Position numbers and translations under genes: made by a program | In this document: positions 51,145 through 58,102 of the stretch, piece by piece | Position numbering within the stretch: the first letter of the stretch is position 1 | Layout: every line of letters starts with the position of its first letter | DNA from: CAYPHA01 sp964410215 | Lineage (GTDB): Bacteria; Calditrichota; Calditrichia; Calditrichales; CAYPHA01 | Assembly (NCBI GenBank): GCA_964410215.1 | Contig: CAYPHA010000025.1 | Coordinates: 1-58,102 of the forward strand | Direction: 5' to 3' | DNA length: 58,102 nucleotides | Notes under the pieces: generated by a model | Database searches by the model: none | What the model was told of the DNA's origin: nothing | What the model saw: only the letters and a program-made list of their open reading frames with translations

Positions 51145-52079
51145 ACGTCTCCTGAAAGCCTGTTTAACGTATTGCAAATAGTATCAGCGAGTGACTCCAG
51201 TGATAGTCCCCGGTCGAGGTCGAACCATTGAATGCGGCCTTCTCTGTTGAACCAGGTGTATTGGCGCTTGGCGTAACGGCGTGTGTTGCGTTTGATAAGG
51301 TCAACCATTTTATCGTATGAGATATCATTGTCAAAATAGCTGAACACTTCTTTATAGCCGACGGTGTTCAGAGCGTTCATACCACTGTGGTACCCCAGGT
51401 TTTTCAGATATAATACTTCCACCAGGAGGCCGTCATCAAGCATCTTGTCAACTCTCAGGTTGATGCGGTTGTACAGTTGTTTACGTTCCATCGTTAATCC
51501 GATGAAATAGGGCTCAAAATCAGCCGGTTCCGATTCCCGTTCCTGTAATTCAGATAACCGTTTTCCGGTTATGAGATAAACTTCGAGCCCCCGAACGATG
51601 CGTTGCTTGTCCCGCGGTTTAATTTTTAAAGCAAGCGCCGGATCGATCTTTTTGAGCTCTTCATAAAGTGATTCAGCGCCTTCTGAATCAATGCGTTGTT
51701 TCAGGGAATCTCTGATCTTATGATCCTGAATTTCAATCTCAAAAATCCCGTCGATCAGTGATTTTACATAAAAACCGGAACCGCCTGCAATCAGCGGGAT
51801 TTTATCACGACGCTGTATCTGCTTAACGGTACGGCGGGCCAGTTTGGCAAACCGTCCTGAGCTGAAATATTCACTGGGATCAATAATATCGATGAAATGA
51901 TGTCGAATGCGTTCACGAATTTCTCTTTCGGGTTTCGCCGTTCCGATATCCAGTTTCCTGTATATCTGGCGTGAGTCTGCAGATACGATTTCCAGCGGAA
52001 GGCGTTCAGCAAGCAGAATGGAAAGGTTCGTTTTACCGATGCCGGTCGGGCCGACGATGATGGGTACAATCGGTTTCAT
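51141..52079 (-). CDS. miaA: tRNA dimethylallyltransferase
   Basis: Adds a dimethylallyl group to A37 of tRNAs reading UNN codons. The 312-residue enzyme has the P-loop GPTGIGKT (9-16), SADSRQIYRKLDIGTAKP, GGSGFYVKSLIDG and the C-terminal TRRYAKRQYTWFNR, all MiaA signatures. The ATG directly follows the mutL stop with no gap; mutL-miaA is a common operon, also in E. coli. Confidence 0.97.
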   Translation of the reverse strand: MKPIVPIIVGPTGIGKTNLSILLAERLPLEIVSADSRQIYRKLDIGTAKPEREIRERIRHHFIDIIDPSEYFSSGRFAKLARRTVKQIQRRDKIPLIAGGSGFYVKSLIDGIFEIEIQDHKIRDSLKQRIDSEGAESLYEELKKIDPALALKIKPRDKQRIVRGLEVYLITGKRLSELQERESEPADFEPYFIGLTMERKQLYNRINLRVDKMLDDGLLVEVLYLKNLGYHSGMNALNTVGYKEVFSYFDNDISYDKMVDLIKRNTRRYAKRQYTWFNREGRIQWFDLDRGLSLESLADTICNTLNRLSGDV

Positions 52080-53894
52080 TTAATTGATGCGTTTAAATTT
52101 ACGATCCAGCTCGTCCAGAGTCAGTGTGATAATTACAGGTCTTCCATGAGGGCAAAAAAATGGTGTTTCGCAGGCGAAAAGCTGATCGATCAGGTTGTGC
52201 ATTTCCACCTGCGTGAGATGTTCTCCTGATTTTATGGCATTCTTACAGGCATAGGCGGCCGCCATCTTTTCCGACAAATCAAAATCACTGAGCGGGTTGT
52301 TTTTATAATAGTCGATAATATCCAGCAGAATTTGCGATTCCCTGCCGACTTTAACGTCGACTGGCATGGCTTCAATAACGATGGTCGTTCCGCTGAACAC
52401 GGTGATACTGAAGCCAAGCGTTTTGAGAATTTCATAAAGATCTTTAAAAAGCAGGAAATCATCATAAGCAAGGGTCAGTTTCTGGGGAAACAGTAATTTT
52501 TGACCGTATGATTTATTACCTTTCTTAAGGATACCAAGTATTTTTTCGAATAATACGCGTTCGTGGGCCACGTGCTGATCGATAATGACCAGTCCGCTTT
52601 TGATTTCCGAAACGATATAACGCCTGTGCAACTGCCATAATGTGACATCATCAGCACGGGCCGTGGTCCAGTCCGTCCGTTCCGGAGGGGATGTCTGCCG
52701 GGATGCGTCTTTTTCTGAATCCGCCTGTGTTTCAAAATAAGTCAGACTGAGTTGAGAACCGCCGGATCTGGCCATGGACCTCTTGCGGTTCTTTAATTCA
52801 TCGATAATTTCACGTGGTTTGTTTTCGATGCTGAATGGGGGGGGGGTTCCGGCATTCTGGACGGCACTTCCATCCCGTTCGATTGTAAAATCAGGTATGA
52901 CACCTTCTTTATTCAGAGCCTTTTTAATACTACTCATAAAGAGGTAGTAAAGACTGCGGTCATTGGAGAATCGCACTTCAAGTTTGGTCGGATGTACGTT
53001 AACATCAAAAAGACGAGGATCCATTTCCAGAAACAGGCAGAATACAGGGAATTCACCCGGTGCAATAAGATTGGCATATCCCTGAAATATGGCGTGGTTC
53101 AGGCTTTTATCCTGGATTGGCCTGCCATTCAGAAAGAGGTATTGATGACTCCTGGACCGGCGTACCATATCCGGGCGGCTGATAAAACCGGTCAATTCAA
53201 TACCGCCGATGGATTCCGAAACCGGTAACAGACCTGCGAACATATCTTCCCCGAATATCTCTCGGATCCGCCGGTCGAAGGCGTTTTCCTTCAGGTCAAA
53301 GATCTGTTTATCGTCAATCCAGAGATCGAATGCGATATCGTGGTATGCGAGAAAAAACCGTTTTAGATATGTCAGGATTTGCTGATTTTCTGACGTGTCC
53401 GCTTTCATAAAATTCCGCCGGGCCGGGGTATTGAAGAAAAGGTTTTTGACCGATATCTGGGTTCCGGTGTTTGCCGCTGTTTTAATAAGGCGTCCGGGAT
53501 TACCACCGTCAATCGTGTAGATCGTTCCGAGGGTATCTTCATCCCGTTTTGATTTAACTTCCACCTGGGAGACAGAAGCAATACTGGGAAGGGCTTCGCC
53601 GCGGAAACCCAGGGTATTGATCTTTTCCAGATCTTCGCCGGAGGAAATCTTACTTGTGGCATGGCGCTCAAAAGCGAGTTGGAGATCCTGTTCGCTCATA
53701 CCGGTTCCATTATCGAGAATACGGATTAATTTCTTACCGCCTCTCTCAATATGGATGGCAATACGGGACGCTTCCGCATCGATCGCATTTTCGATCAGCT
53801 CCTTTACCACGGAAGCAGGGCGCTCAATGACTTCACCGGCAGCGATTTTATTAGTAAGATTCTCAGAGAGTATATGAATTTTTTGAATTTGCAT
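52080..53894 (-). CDS. mutL: DNA mismatch repair protein MutL (endonuclease type)
   Basis: MutL links mismatch recognition to strand removal. The 604 residues have the GHKL ATPase (NKIAAGEVIERPASVVKELIENAIDA, DNGTGM, GFRGEAL), a variable linker (about 335-405) and the C-terminal domain. The latter carries DQHVAHERVLFE, a near match to the metal motif DQHAxxExxxxE, as well as ACKNAIKSG and CPHGRP, so it should be a nicking MutL. ATG 53894 is preferred to an ATG at 53915, which lies inside nhaD. The linker contains a C10 run (T350-P-P-P) whose slippage would separate the two halves. Confidence 0.97.
   Translation of the reverse strand: MQIQKIHILSENLTNKIAAGEVIERPASVVKELIENAIDAEASRIAIHIERGGKKLIRILDNGTGMSEQDLQLAFERHATSKISSGEDLEKINTLGFRGEALPSIASVSQVEVKSKRDEDTLGTIYTIDGGNPGRLIKTAANTGTQISVKNLFFNTPARRNFMKADTSENQQILTYLKRFFLAYHDIAFDLWIDDKQIFDLKENAFDRRIREIFGEDMFAGLLPVSESIGGIELTGFISRPDMVRRSRSHQYLFLNGRPIQDKSLNHAIFQGYANLIAPGEFPVFCLFLEMDPRLFDVNVHPTKLEVRFSNDRSLYYLFMSSIKKALNKEGVIPDFTIERDGSAVQNAGTPPPFSIENKPREIIDELKNRKRSMARSGGSQLSLTYFETQADSEKDASRQTSPPERTDWTTARADDVTLWQLHRRYIVSEIKSGLVIIDQHVAHERVLFEKILGILKKGNKSYGQKLLFPQKLTLAYDDFLLFKDLYEILKTLGFSITVFSGTTIVIEAMPVDVKVGRESQILLDIIDYYKNNPLSDFDLSEKMAAAYACKNAIKSGEHLTQVEMHNLIDQLFACETPFFCPHGRPVIITLTLDELDRKFKRIN
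52837..52846 (-). repeat. C10 homopolymer tract inside mutL
   Basis: Ten consecutive G on the plus strand (C10 in the coding sense) fall in codons ACC-CCC-CCC-CCA for Thr350-Pro353 of MutL. It is the longest G/C homopolymer I found in the window, and neighbouring proline codons elsewhere are mixed. Gain or loss of one C shifts frame between the ATPase and endonuclease domains. Confidence 0.9.
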
Positions 53895-53901
53895 TAATCC
53901 A

Positions 53902-55437
53902 TTATAAGAATACAAGCATTACCAGTACAAATATCGGAATCAGAATTGGTAATGAGTATTTAATGATATAGCCAAAGAAGCTGGGCATAGGAATGCCCGA
54001 TTCTTCAGCGATTGATTTTACCATAAAATTAGGTGCATTACCGATATAGGTATTGGCACCCATGAAAACCGCTCCCAGCGAAATCGCCGTAAGCAGACGG
54101 ATAAACTCAGGAAATTGTTCATTGACGGTACCGGCCATGAACGCTTCTCTTATCTGCATTTCAGTCAGGCCCAGTTTGCCGAGGGCACTGTTAAAGAAAG
54201 TAAGATAGGTCGGCGCGTTATCAAGAAAACTGGAAAGGGAGCCGGTAACCCAGAAATAATGGGTCGGTTCTTCTACAGCCTTAATCAGGCCGGCAAGTGC
54301 GCCGTGTTCTCCTGCTTTTAAAATTGCCAGGGCTGGTATAATGGTCATAAAAATCCCGGCAAATAAATAGGCGACTTCCAGAATGGGGAACCAGTTGAAG
54401 CCGTTTCCTTCGCGTATTTCAAACCGGGTCAGTTTGAGCGAGAGTAATCCCATTCCGATAATCCAGAGGTCGCGGATAACGCTCTGAATGGCAATATGAA
54501 TACCGAAGACATTTATTTCACCCAGTTGCGCCAGTCCGCTGAACAAAACACCCGCGATAACCCCGAGCAAAAAAAGAAAGTTGAAAGCCCCCTCAATCCG
54601 GATCGGTTCTTTTTCAATCAAATCCTCAGCCGGCTGTATATCTTCCTTGCGATAATAATATGTGTCGATTATAAAAAACAGGATCAGTATTAATACGGAT
54701 GCAAAAACCATTTCAGGGAAAAGGCTCATCGTCCAGAAAAAACTAACCCCGTGCAAAAAGCCTAAAAAGAGGGGAGGGTCCCCTAAGGGGGTCAGTGACC
54801 CGCCGATATTGGCTACGAGGAATATAAAGAATACGATGAGATGTACTTTGTGTTTACGCTCCTGATTCGCGCGTATAAGGGGACGGATCATAACCATTGC
54901 AGCCCCCGTTGTTCCGATCCATGAGGCCAGAGCGGTTCCGATCAAAATAAGAATCAGATTCACAACCGGCGATCCTTTCAACGTACCCTTGATCAGGATA
55001 CCGCCGGATATCGTAAAGAGTCCCCATAATAATATGATAAAAGGTATATAATCGAGAAAATATATATGAAGGATTTCATAAACGGCTTCTCCCTGGTATA
55101 CCCACAGGAAAGGGGCGGCAAACAAAACGGCCCATAACAGCGATATTTTCGGGAAATGGTGATGCCAGAAATGGGGTGCAAGCAACGGAAAAAGTGCAAT
55201 GGAAAGTAAAATACCGGCAAATGGTATCACCGTCCATAAGGGAAGATGTCTGCCCAGATCCGAACCAGCGCCATGATGTGCGTCCTTATCAGCATATTCA
55301 GAGTGATCTGCCGTAACGACGGCTTGGTGTTCGGTTGTATCCGGTGTAGCGGCTGACAGCGTGGTCAACCCGGCAATGGAAAGCACGATAAAAAGCGAAA
55401 AACACAAAATCAGATTCAATTTCAAACGGTAATCCAT
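53902..55437 (-). CDS. nhaD: NhaD-type sodium:proton antiporter
   Basis: A 511-residue inner-membrane protein of the ion-transporter superfamily with about 12 helices. Conserved regions include GTTGAAMVMIRPLIRANQ, NIGGSLTPLGDPPLFLGFL and SSFLDNAPTYLTFFN, characteristic of NhaD and close CitMHS/ArsB relatives. NhaD exports Na+ or Li+ for H+ at alkaline pH. An N-terminal hydrophobic stretch ending in LSAATP may be a signal sequence; a His/Asp-rich segment follows (about 37-63) and could sense metal or pH outside. It lies seven bases before mutL. Confidence 0.92.
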   Translation of the reverse strand: MDYRLKLNLILCFSLFIVLSIAGLTTLSAATPDTTEHQAVVTADHSEYADKDAHHGAGSDLGRHLPLWTVIPFAGILLSIALFPLLAPHFWHHHFPKISLLWAVLFAAPFLWVYQGEAVYEILHIYFLDYIPFIILLWGLFTISGGILIKGTLKGSPVVNLILILIGTALASWIGTTGAAMVMIRPLIRANQERKHKVHLIVFFIFLVANIGGSLTPLGDPPLFLGFLHGVSFFWTMSLFPEMVFASVLILILFFIIDTYYYRKEDIQPAEDLIEKEPIRIEGAFNFLFLLGVIAGVLFSGLAQLGEINVFGIHIAIQSVIRDLWIIGMGLLSLKLTRFEIREGNGFNWFPILEVAYLFAGIFMTIIPALAILKAGEHGALAGLIKAVEEPTHYFWVTGSLSSFLDNAPTYLTFFNSALGKLGLTEMQIREAFMAGTVNEQFPEFIRLLTAISLGAVFMGANTYIGNAPNFMVKSIAEESGIPMPSFFGYIIKYSLPILIPIFVLVMLVFL

Positions 55438-55528
55438 TTACCCTCCATCCTGATCAGCATTCATATTGATTTTTGTTGAGTTACACGAGATAACAATTAA
55501 TATGCAGAGATGCGGCATGGTATGGGAA

Positions 55529-55951
55529 CTATTGAACCAGTCTGTGGCGCACGACAAATTCATTCAACCACTCATTCATCTCGTCCCTCAATTCCCTGAA
55601 TGCATTTTCACGATCGAACTTACTTCCCTTGAATGTCCTTGGATCATCGAACGCTTTATGGATTTTAGTAACATTTCCAACAAAATGATCCAGTACATTT
55701 CTTGCCTCTTCAGACGTGGTAATTATGATATCGAATTTTGTATGTACCAGTTCATTAAACGAATTCGATTTTTCTTTTGAAATATCGATACCGATTTCCT
55801 GGAGTACTTTAACGACGAGCGGGTGAATTTTTTTTGGGTGTATTCCGGCACTCAGCACTTCAACCCTGTTAAATGTGATATGCTTAATGAGTGCGGCCAT
55901 CATTTGGCTATGACAAGCATTATCATAACCCAGCGTTAACACCTTTTTCAT
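55529..55951 (-). CDS. ArsC/LMW-phosphatase-fold protein lacking the catalytic Cys
   Basis: A 140-residue protein of the low-molecular-weight tyrosine phosphatase and thioredoxin-coupled arsenate reductase fold. The P-loop that should read C-x-x-N-S-C-R-S is G-Y-D-N-A-C-H-S (residues 8-15): Gly8 replaces the nucleophilic Cys and His14 the phosphate-binding Arg, while Cys13 and Ser15 remain. The late DDPRTF segment with the general acid Asp, the SAGIHP turn and the C-terminal helix are conserved. It is probably an oxyanion-binding or regulatory pseudoenzyme. It is flanked by a sensor gene and nhaD with gaps near 100 bases, so it may be expressed alone. Confidence 0.82.
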   Translation of the reverse strand: MKKVLTLGYDNACHSQMMAALIKHITFNRVEVLSAGIHPKKIHPLVVKVLQEIGIDISKEKSNSFNELVHTKFDIIITTSEEARNVLDHFVGNVTKIHKAFDDPRTFKGSKFDRENAFRELRDEMNEWLNEFVVRHRLVQ

Positions 55952-56056
55952 TCCGTAATATCTCCATCTGATTGACGAGTCCAGATCAGCTTCGACCGTT
56001 TATGCACCATAAATAAATTACAAATGAATTGATTTAATTGCTATTATTTTTTATAA

Positions 56057-58102
56057 CTATAAAATATTGTCCAGTTGCTTAAGCAATGCGTCGATATCAA
56101 ACGGTTTTGGTAAAAATCCGTCAACGCCTTTCTCAAGCAGTTCCTCACGGATTTTTGATTTACTGTAACCGGAGGTAATCAGTACACGCGCATCATCGTC
56201 GAGTGATTTGATCTTTTCATAGACTTGTTTACCATCCATTTCAGGCATAATTATATCCAGAATGATGAGGTCGATAATTTGCTTTCTGGATTTATAGATT
56301 TTTATTCCTTCCTTACCGTTTTCCGCCGTCAACACCCGGTATCCCTGTGACTTGAGGATATCACTCAGCAGTTCACGGATAATAACTTCATCATCGATTA
56401 CCAGTATTGTTCCTTTTCCGGCTGGTGTGGCAATCCGTCTGGATTCTTCCTTCTGTTTTCTGATAACCGGCAGGTAGATGTTCACGGAAGTGCCGATACC
56501 CGGTTGGCTTTCCACAGAAATATGGCCGTTATACAGGTTGACCAGCCGGTATACGTAGGTCATGCCGAGTCCCCGTGCCGGTGAATCCGACTTGGTTGTA
56601 TAAAACGGTTCGAATATGAGAGACTTCTCCTCCGGTTTCATGCCCGATCCGTTATCCGAGAAGGTGATTTTTATATAGCGGTCCGTGGGACGGGCAATGC
56701 TGCGCAGATTCCTGTCCTGATTCTTTTTAACGATCGAGGTCTGAATCGTTAATTTACCGCCTTTCGGCATTGCTTCGATTGCATTGACAGCGAGGTTAAA
56801 AAAGACCTGGCTGAACCGGGCAGTATCGATTTCGACAAACTCGTTATTTTTTAATTCCGTCACGATCTCAATATCAGAGGGCATTGTACTTGAAAGGATC
56901 GGTATCATTTCACTGAGCGTCGTATTCGGGTTAGTCAGTGTATTCTTAAAGTCATCGATATGGGTTATGCTATACAGGTATTTACGAAGTTTGATTCCTT
57001 CCGTCAGTGATTTGTTAATGCGCGCGATGGCGGATTGAATCTTTGGATCAGCATGTTTTGTTTTCAGATAATGTACTTCTGACTGTATTTCTTTGAGCAG
57101 GTTGTCGAACGTGTTGGTCATACTGATTAAGATCGAAAAAAGCCGTTCCATCTTGCGTTCTTCTAAAAGGCTTTCTTCCAGTTGCTTTTCGTGTGTGATA
57201 TCGGTACCAAACCAGACTTCCGTTTCGCCGAGGGAAACCGAATGCATGACAGCACCGCGCATGCTGATGGTTACTGTTTCACCGGCCTTTGTCAGCCACT
57301 TCAGTTCAAGGGGCTGGAGTTCATCATTATGGAGAAAAGCATGTGTTCTTTCCGCTACGTCACCGGAGCTAAAAATACGGTCCGTAAAAAACGGGCGGTC
57401 AATCATTTCGAGGCGGCTGAATCCGCTGACAATTTCCGTTTTTTTATTCCAGATGATGATTTTACGATCTTTATCTAAAACGATAATAAGTATATCTGCC
57501 TGATCGATCAGCTCCTCCGAAAAGTATTCGGACTGCTGTAATTGCTCTTCCAGTTGCCGGAAATGGCTTATATCCCGTATAAATCCTTCGTAATAAATGC
57601 TTCCATCCTGCGCATGTACCGTATGGGCCTGTTCCATAACAGATATCTGTTTTTTCTGCTTGGTCTGAAGCTGTATGACGAAATTCTGTACATGACCGTA
57701 TTTCTCAATCTGCGCCTTGAATATTTCCCGTGCTTCCGGTTCAACATAGACGTCATCGCTGATGGAAAGTGCCTTCACCTCTTCCAGGGATTCATAACCC
57801 AGCAATTCGATCAAAGCCGGGTTTGCATACAGAAAGCGGCCATCCGGCGTGGTCTGGTAAATTCCGTCGAGTGCGTTTTCTATGATGGCGTTGGAATCCG
57901 GTGTCTGCTTATCCGCATCCTGCCATAACATGGCCTTGACTTCACTCAATGCGATGATCTTACCGATCAGTTTGATAAAACCAGTGAGAAAGTCCTCCGG
58001 CTCAAAATAATTCAGATAGAACAGATTGATGACACCATAGACATTCTCGTTGATGCTGAGGGGAATCGTGATCAGTGTTTTAATTTTCAAACCCCGGGCA
58101 GA
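56057..58102 (-). CDS. Hybrid sensor protein: GAF (partial)-PAS-PAS-HATPase-REC, truncated by the window
   Basis: The gene runs off the right edge; the frame is open to base 58102 and begins in the last strands of a GAF domain (TLITIPLSINENVYGVINLF). Two PAS domains follow (about residues 65-180 and 190-310 of the visible part), then a dimerisation-like helix, HATPase_c (N-box FNLAVNAIEAM, G1 SDNGSGM, G2 RGLGMTYVYRL) and a C-terminal receiver with ILDIIMPEMDG. Where the family has AHDFNNLL, this protein has TNTFDNLL, so the phospho-accepting His is replaced by Asn. It can probably bind ATP but not autophosphorylate in the normal way. Confidence 0.87.
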   Translation of the reverse strand, partial: SARGLKIKTLITIPLSINENVYGVINLFYLNYFEPEDFLTGFIKLIGKIIALSEVKAMLWQDADKQTPDSNAIIENALDGIYQTTPDGRFLYANPALIELLGYESLEEVKALSISDDVYVEPEAREIFKAQIEKYGHVQNFVIQLQTKQKKQISVMEQAHTVHAQDGSIYYEGFIRDISHFRQLEEQLQQSEYFSEELIDQADILIIVLDKDRKIIIWNKKTEIVSGFSRLEMIDRPFFTDRIFSSGDVAERTHAFLHNDELQPLELKWLTKAGETVTISMRGAVMHSVSLGETEVWFGTDITHEKQLEESLLEERKMERLFSILISMTNTFDNLLKEIQSEVHYLKTKHADPKIQSAIARINKSLTEGIKLRKYLYSITHIDDFKNTLTNPNTTLSEMIPILSSTMPSDIEIVTELKNNEFVEIDTARFSQVFFNLAVNAIEAMPKGGKLTIQTSIVKKNQDRNLRSIARPTDRYIKITFSDNGSGMKPEEKSLIFEPFYTTKSDSPARGLGMTYVYRLVNLYNGHISVESQPGIGTSVNIYLPVIRKQKEESRRIATPAGKGTILVIDDEVIIRELLSDILKSQGYRVLTAENGKEGIKIYKSRKQIIDLIILDIIMPEMDGKQVYEKIKSLDDDARVLITSGYSKSKIREELLEKGVDGFLPKPFDIDALLKQLDNIL

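Noticed and set aside
51140..51168. Inverted repeat GTTAAAC/GTTTAAC at the convergent end of the permease and miaA genes
   Set aside because: The stem is AT-rich with a 15-base loop and no T-run, and it overlaps coding sequence, so it is weak as a terminator.
1..58102. Mobile elements, CRISPR arrays, toxin-antitoxin or phage defence genes
   Set aside because: No transposase, integrase, terminal repeats, regular repeat-spacer pattern or defence domain was found. The genes are nearly all housekeeping or envelope genes.

Overview
The window looks like chromosomal DNA of a Gram-negative (LPS-bearing) bacterium with moderate GC content and tightly packed operons. It holds Kdo synthesis genes (kdsA, kdsC, kdsD), an lptC-lptA-lptB cluster, several lipoboxes and an outer-membrane barrel protein. 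It also carries DivIVA and a gene order (PLPBP, divIVA, ileS, a DksA-like gene, lspA, rluD) familiar from Bacillus. The DksA-like protein has lost its zinc ligands as in many Bacteroidota, the pyr operon includes pyrI, and a Bacteroidota-like peptidoglycan salvage cluster is present. Together these suggest a lineage in or near the FCB group (for example Calditrichota, Marinimicrobia or KSB1-like). That placement is inference; no rRNA gene lies in the window. No tRNA, rRNA, CRISPR array, IS element or prophage was seen, and no gene-free stretch exceeds 300 bases.

Layout. (1) 1-11334, plus strand: a conserved hypothetical gene, efp, a membrane histidine kinase with an odd start, a REC/H-box protein, a secreted TPR protein, then rpsU-yqeY-cvpA-mutS2-polA. 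(2) 14471-11342, minus: dnaG, a lone receiver and a metallo-beta-lactamase-fold protein. (3) 14587-22908, plus: DUF3467, PLPBP, divIVA, a lipoprotein, a purine nucleoside phosphorylase, ileS (type 2 with an altered signature motif), dksA-like, lspA, rluD. (4) 27705-22917, minus: a peptidase/TolB-propeller/outer-membrane barrel fusion, a PQQ-propeller lipoprotein and an unknown envelope protein. (5) 27851-36157, plus: a polysaccharide deacetylase, a lysine 2,3-aminomutase-like radical SAM protein, a small membrane protein, a PAS/H-box/REC protein, then the pyrimidine operon pyrC-pyrEF-pyrB-pyrI. (6) 37281-36201, minus: rsmE and a HIT protein. (7) 37445-43708, plus: kdsA, a POT-like transporter, kdsC, a 49-codon ORF, kdsD, lptC, lptA-like, lptB. 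(8) 43811-51144, plus: a putative cell-wall salvage operon (NamZ, tandem glycosyltransferase, ASKHA sugar kinase, SpoIID-like protein, AmpG-like permease). (9) 58102-51141, minus: a hybrid sensor lacking its phospho-histidine, a catalytically dead-looking ArsC/LMW-PTP protein, nhaD, mutL (with a C10 tract) and miaA.

Working together: regions 6-8 support envelope construction and turnover (Kdo, LPS export, peptidoglycan recovery). Regions 1-3 are core information-processing and division genes. The pyr operon would make UMP, with an ATCase likely controlled by nucleotides through PyrI. Signalling genes are scattered, and several have incomplete phosphotransfer modules.

Most notable observations: a eukaryote-type fused UMP synthase; an IleRS2 with GXHH in place of HXGH; a C10 homopolymer in mutL that could act as a mutator switch; the salvage operon with a permease carrying a large soluble insert and a SpoIID-like protein without a signal peptide; and complementary broken histidine-kinase parts.
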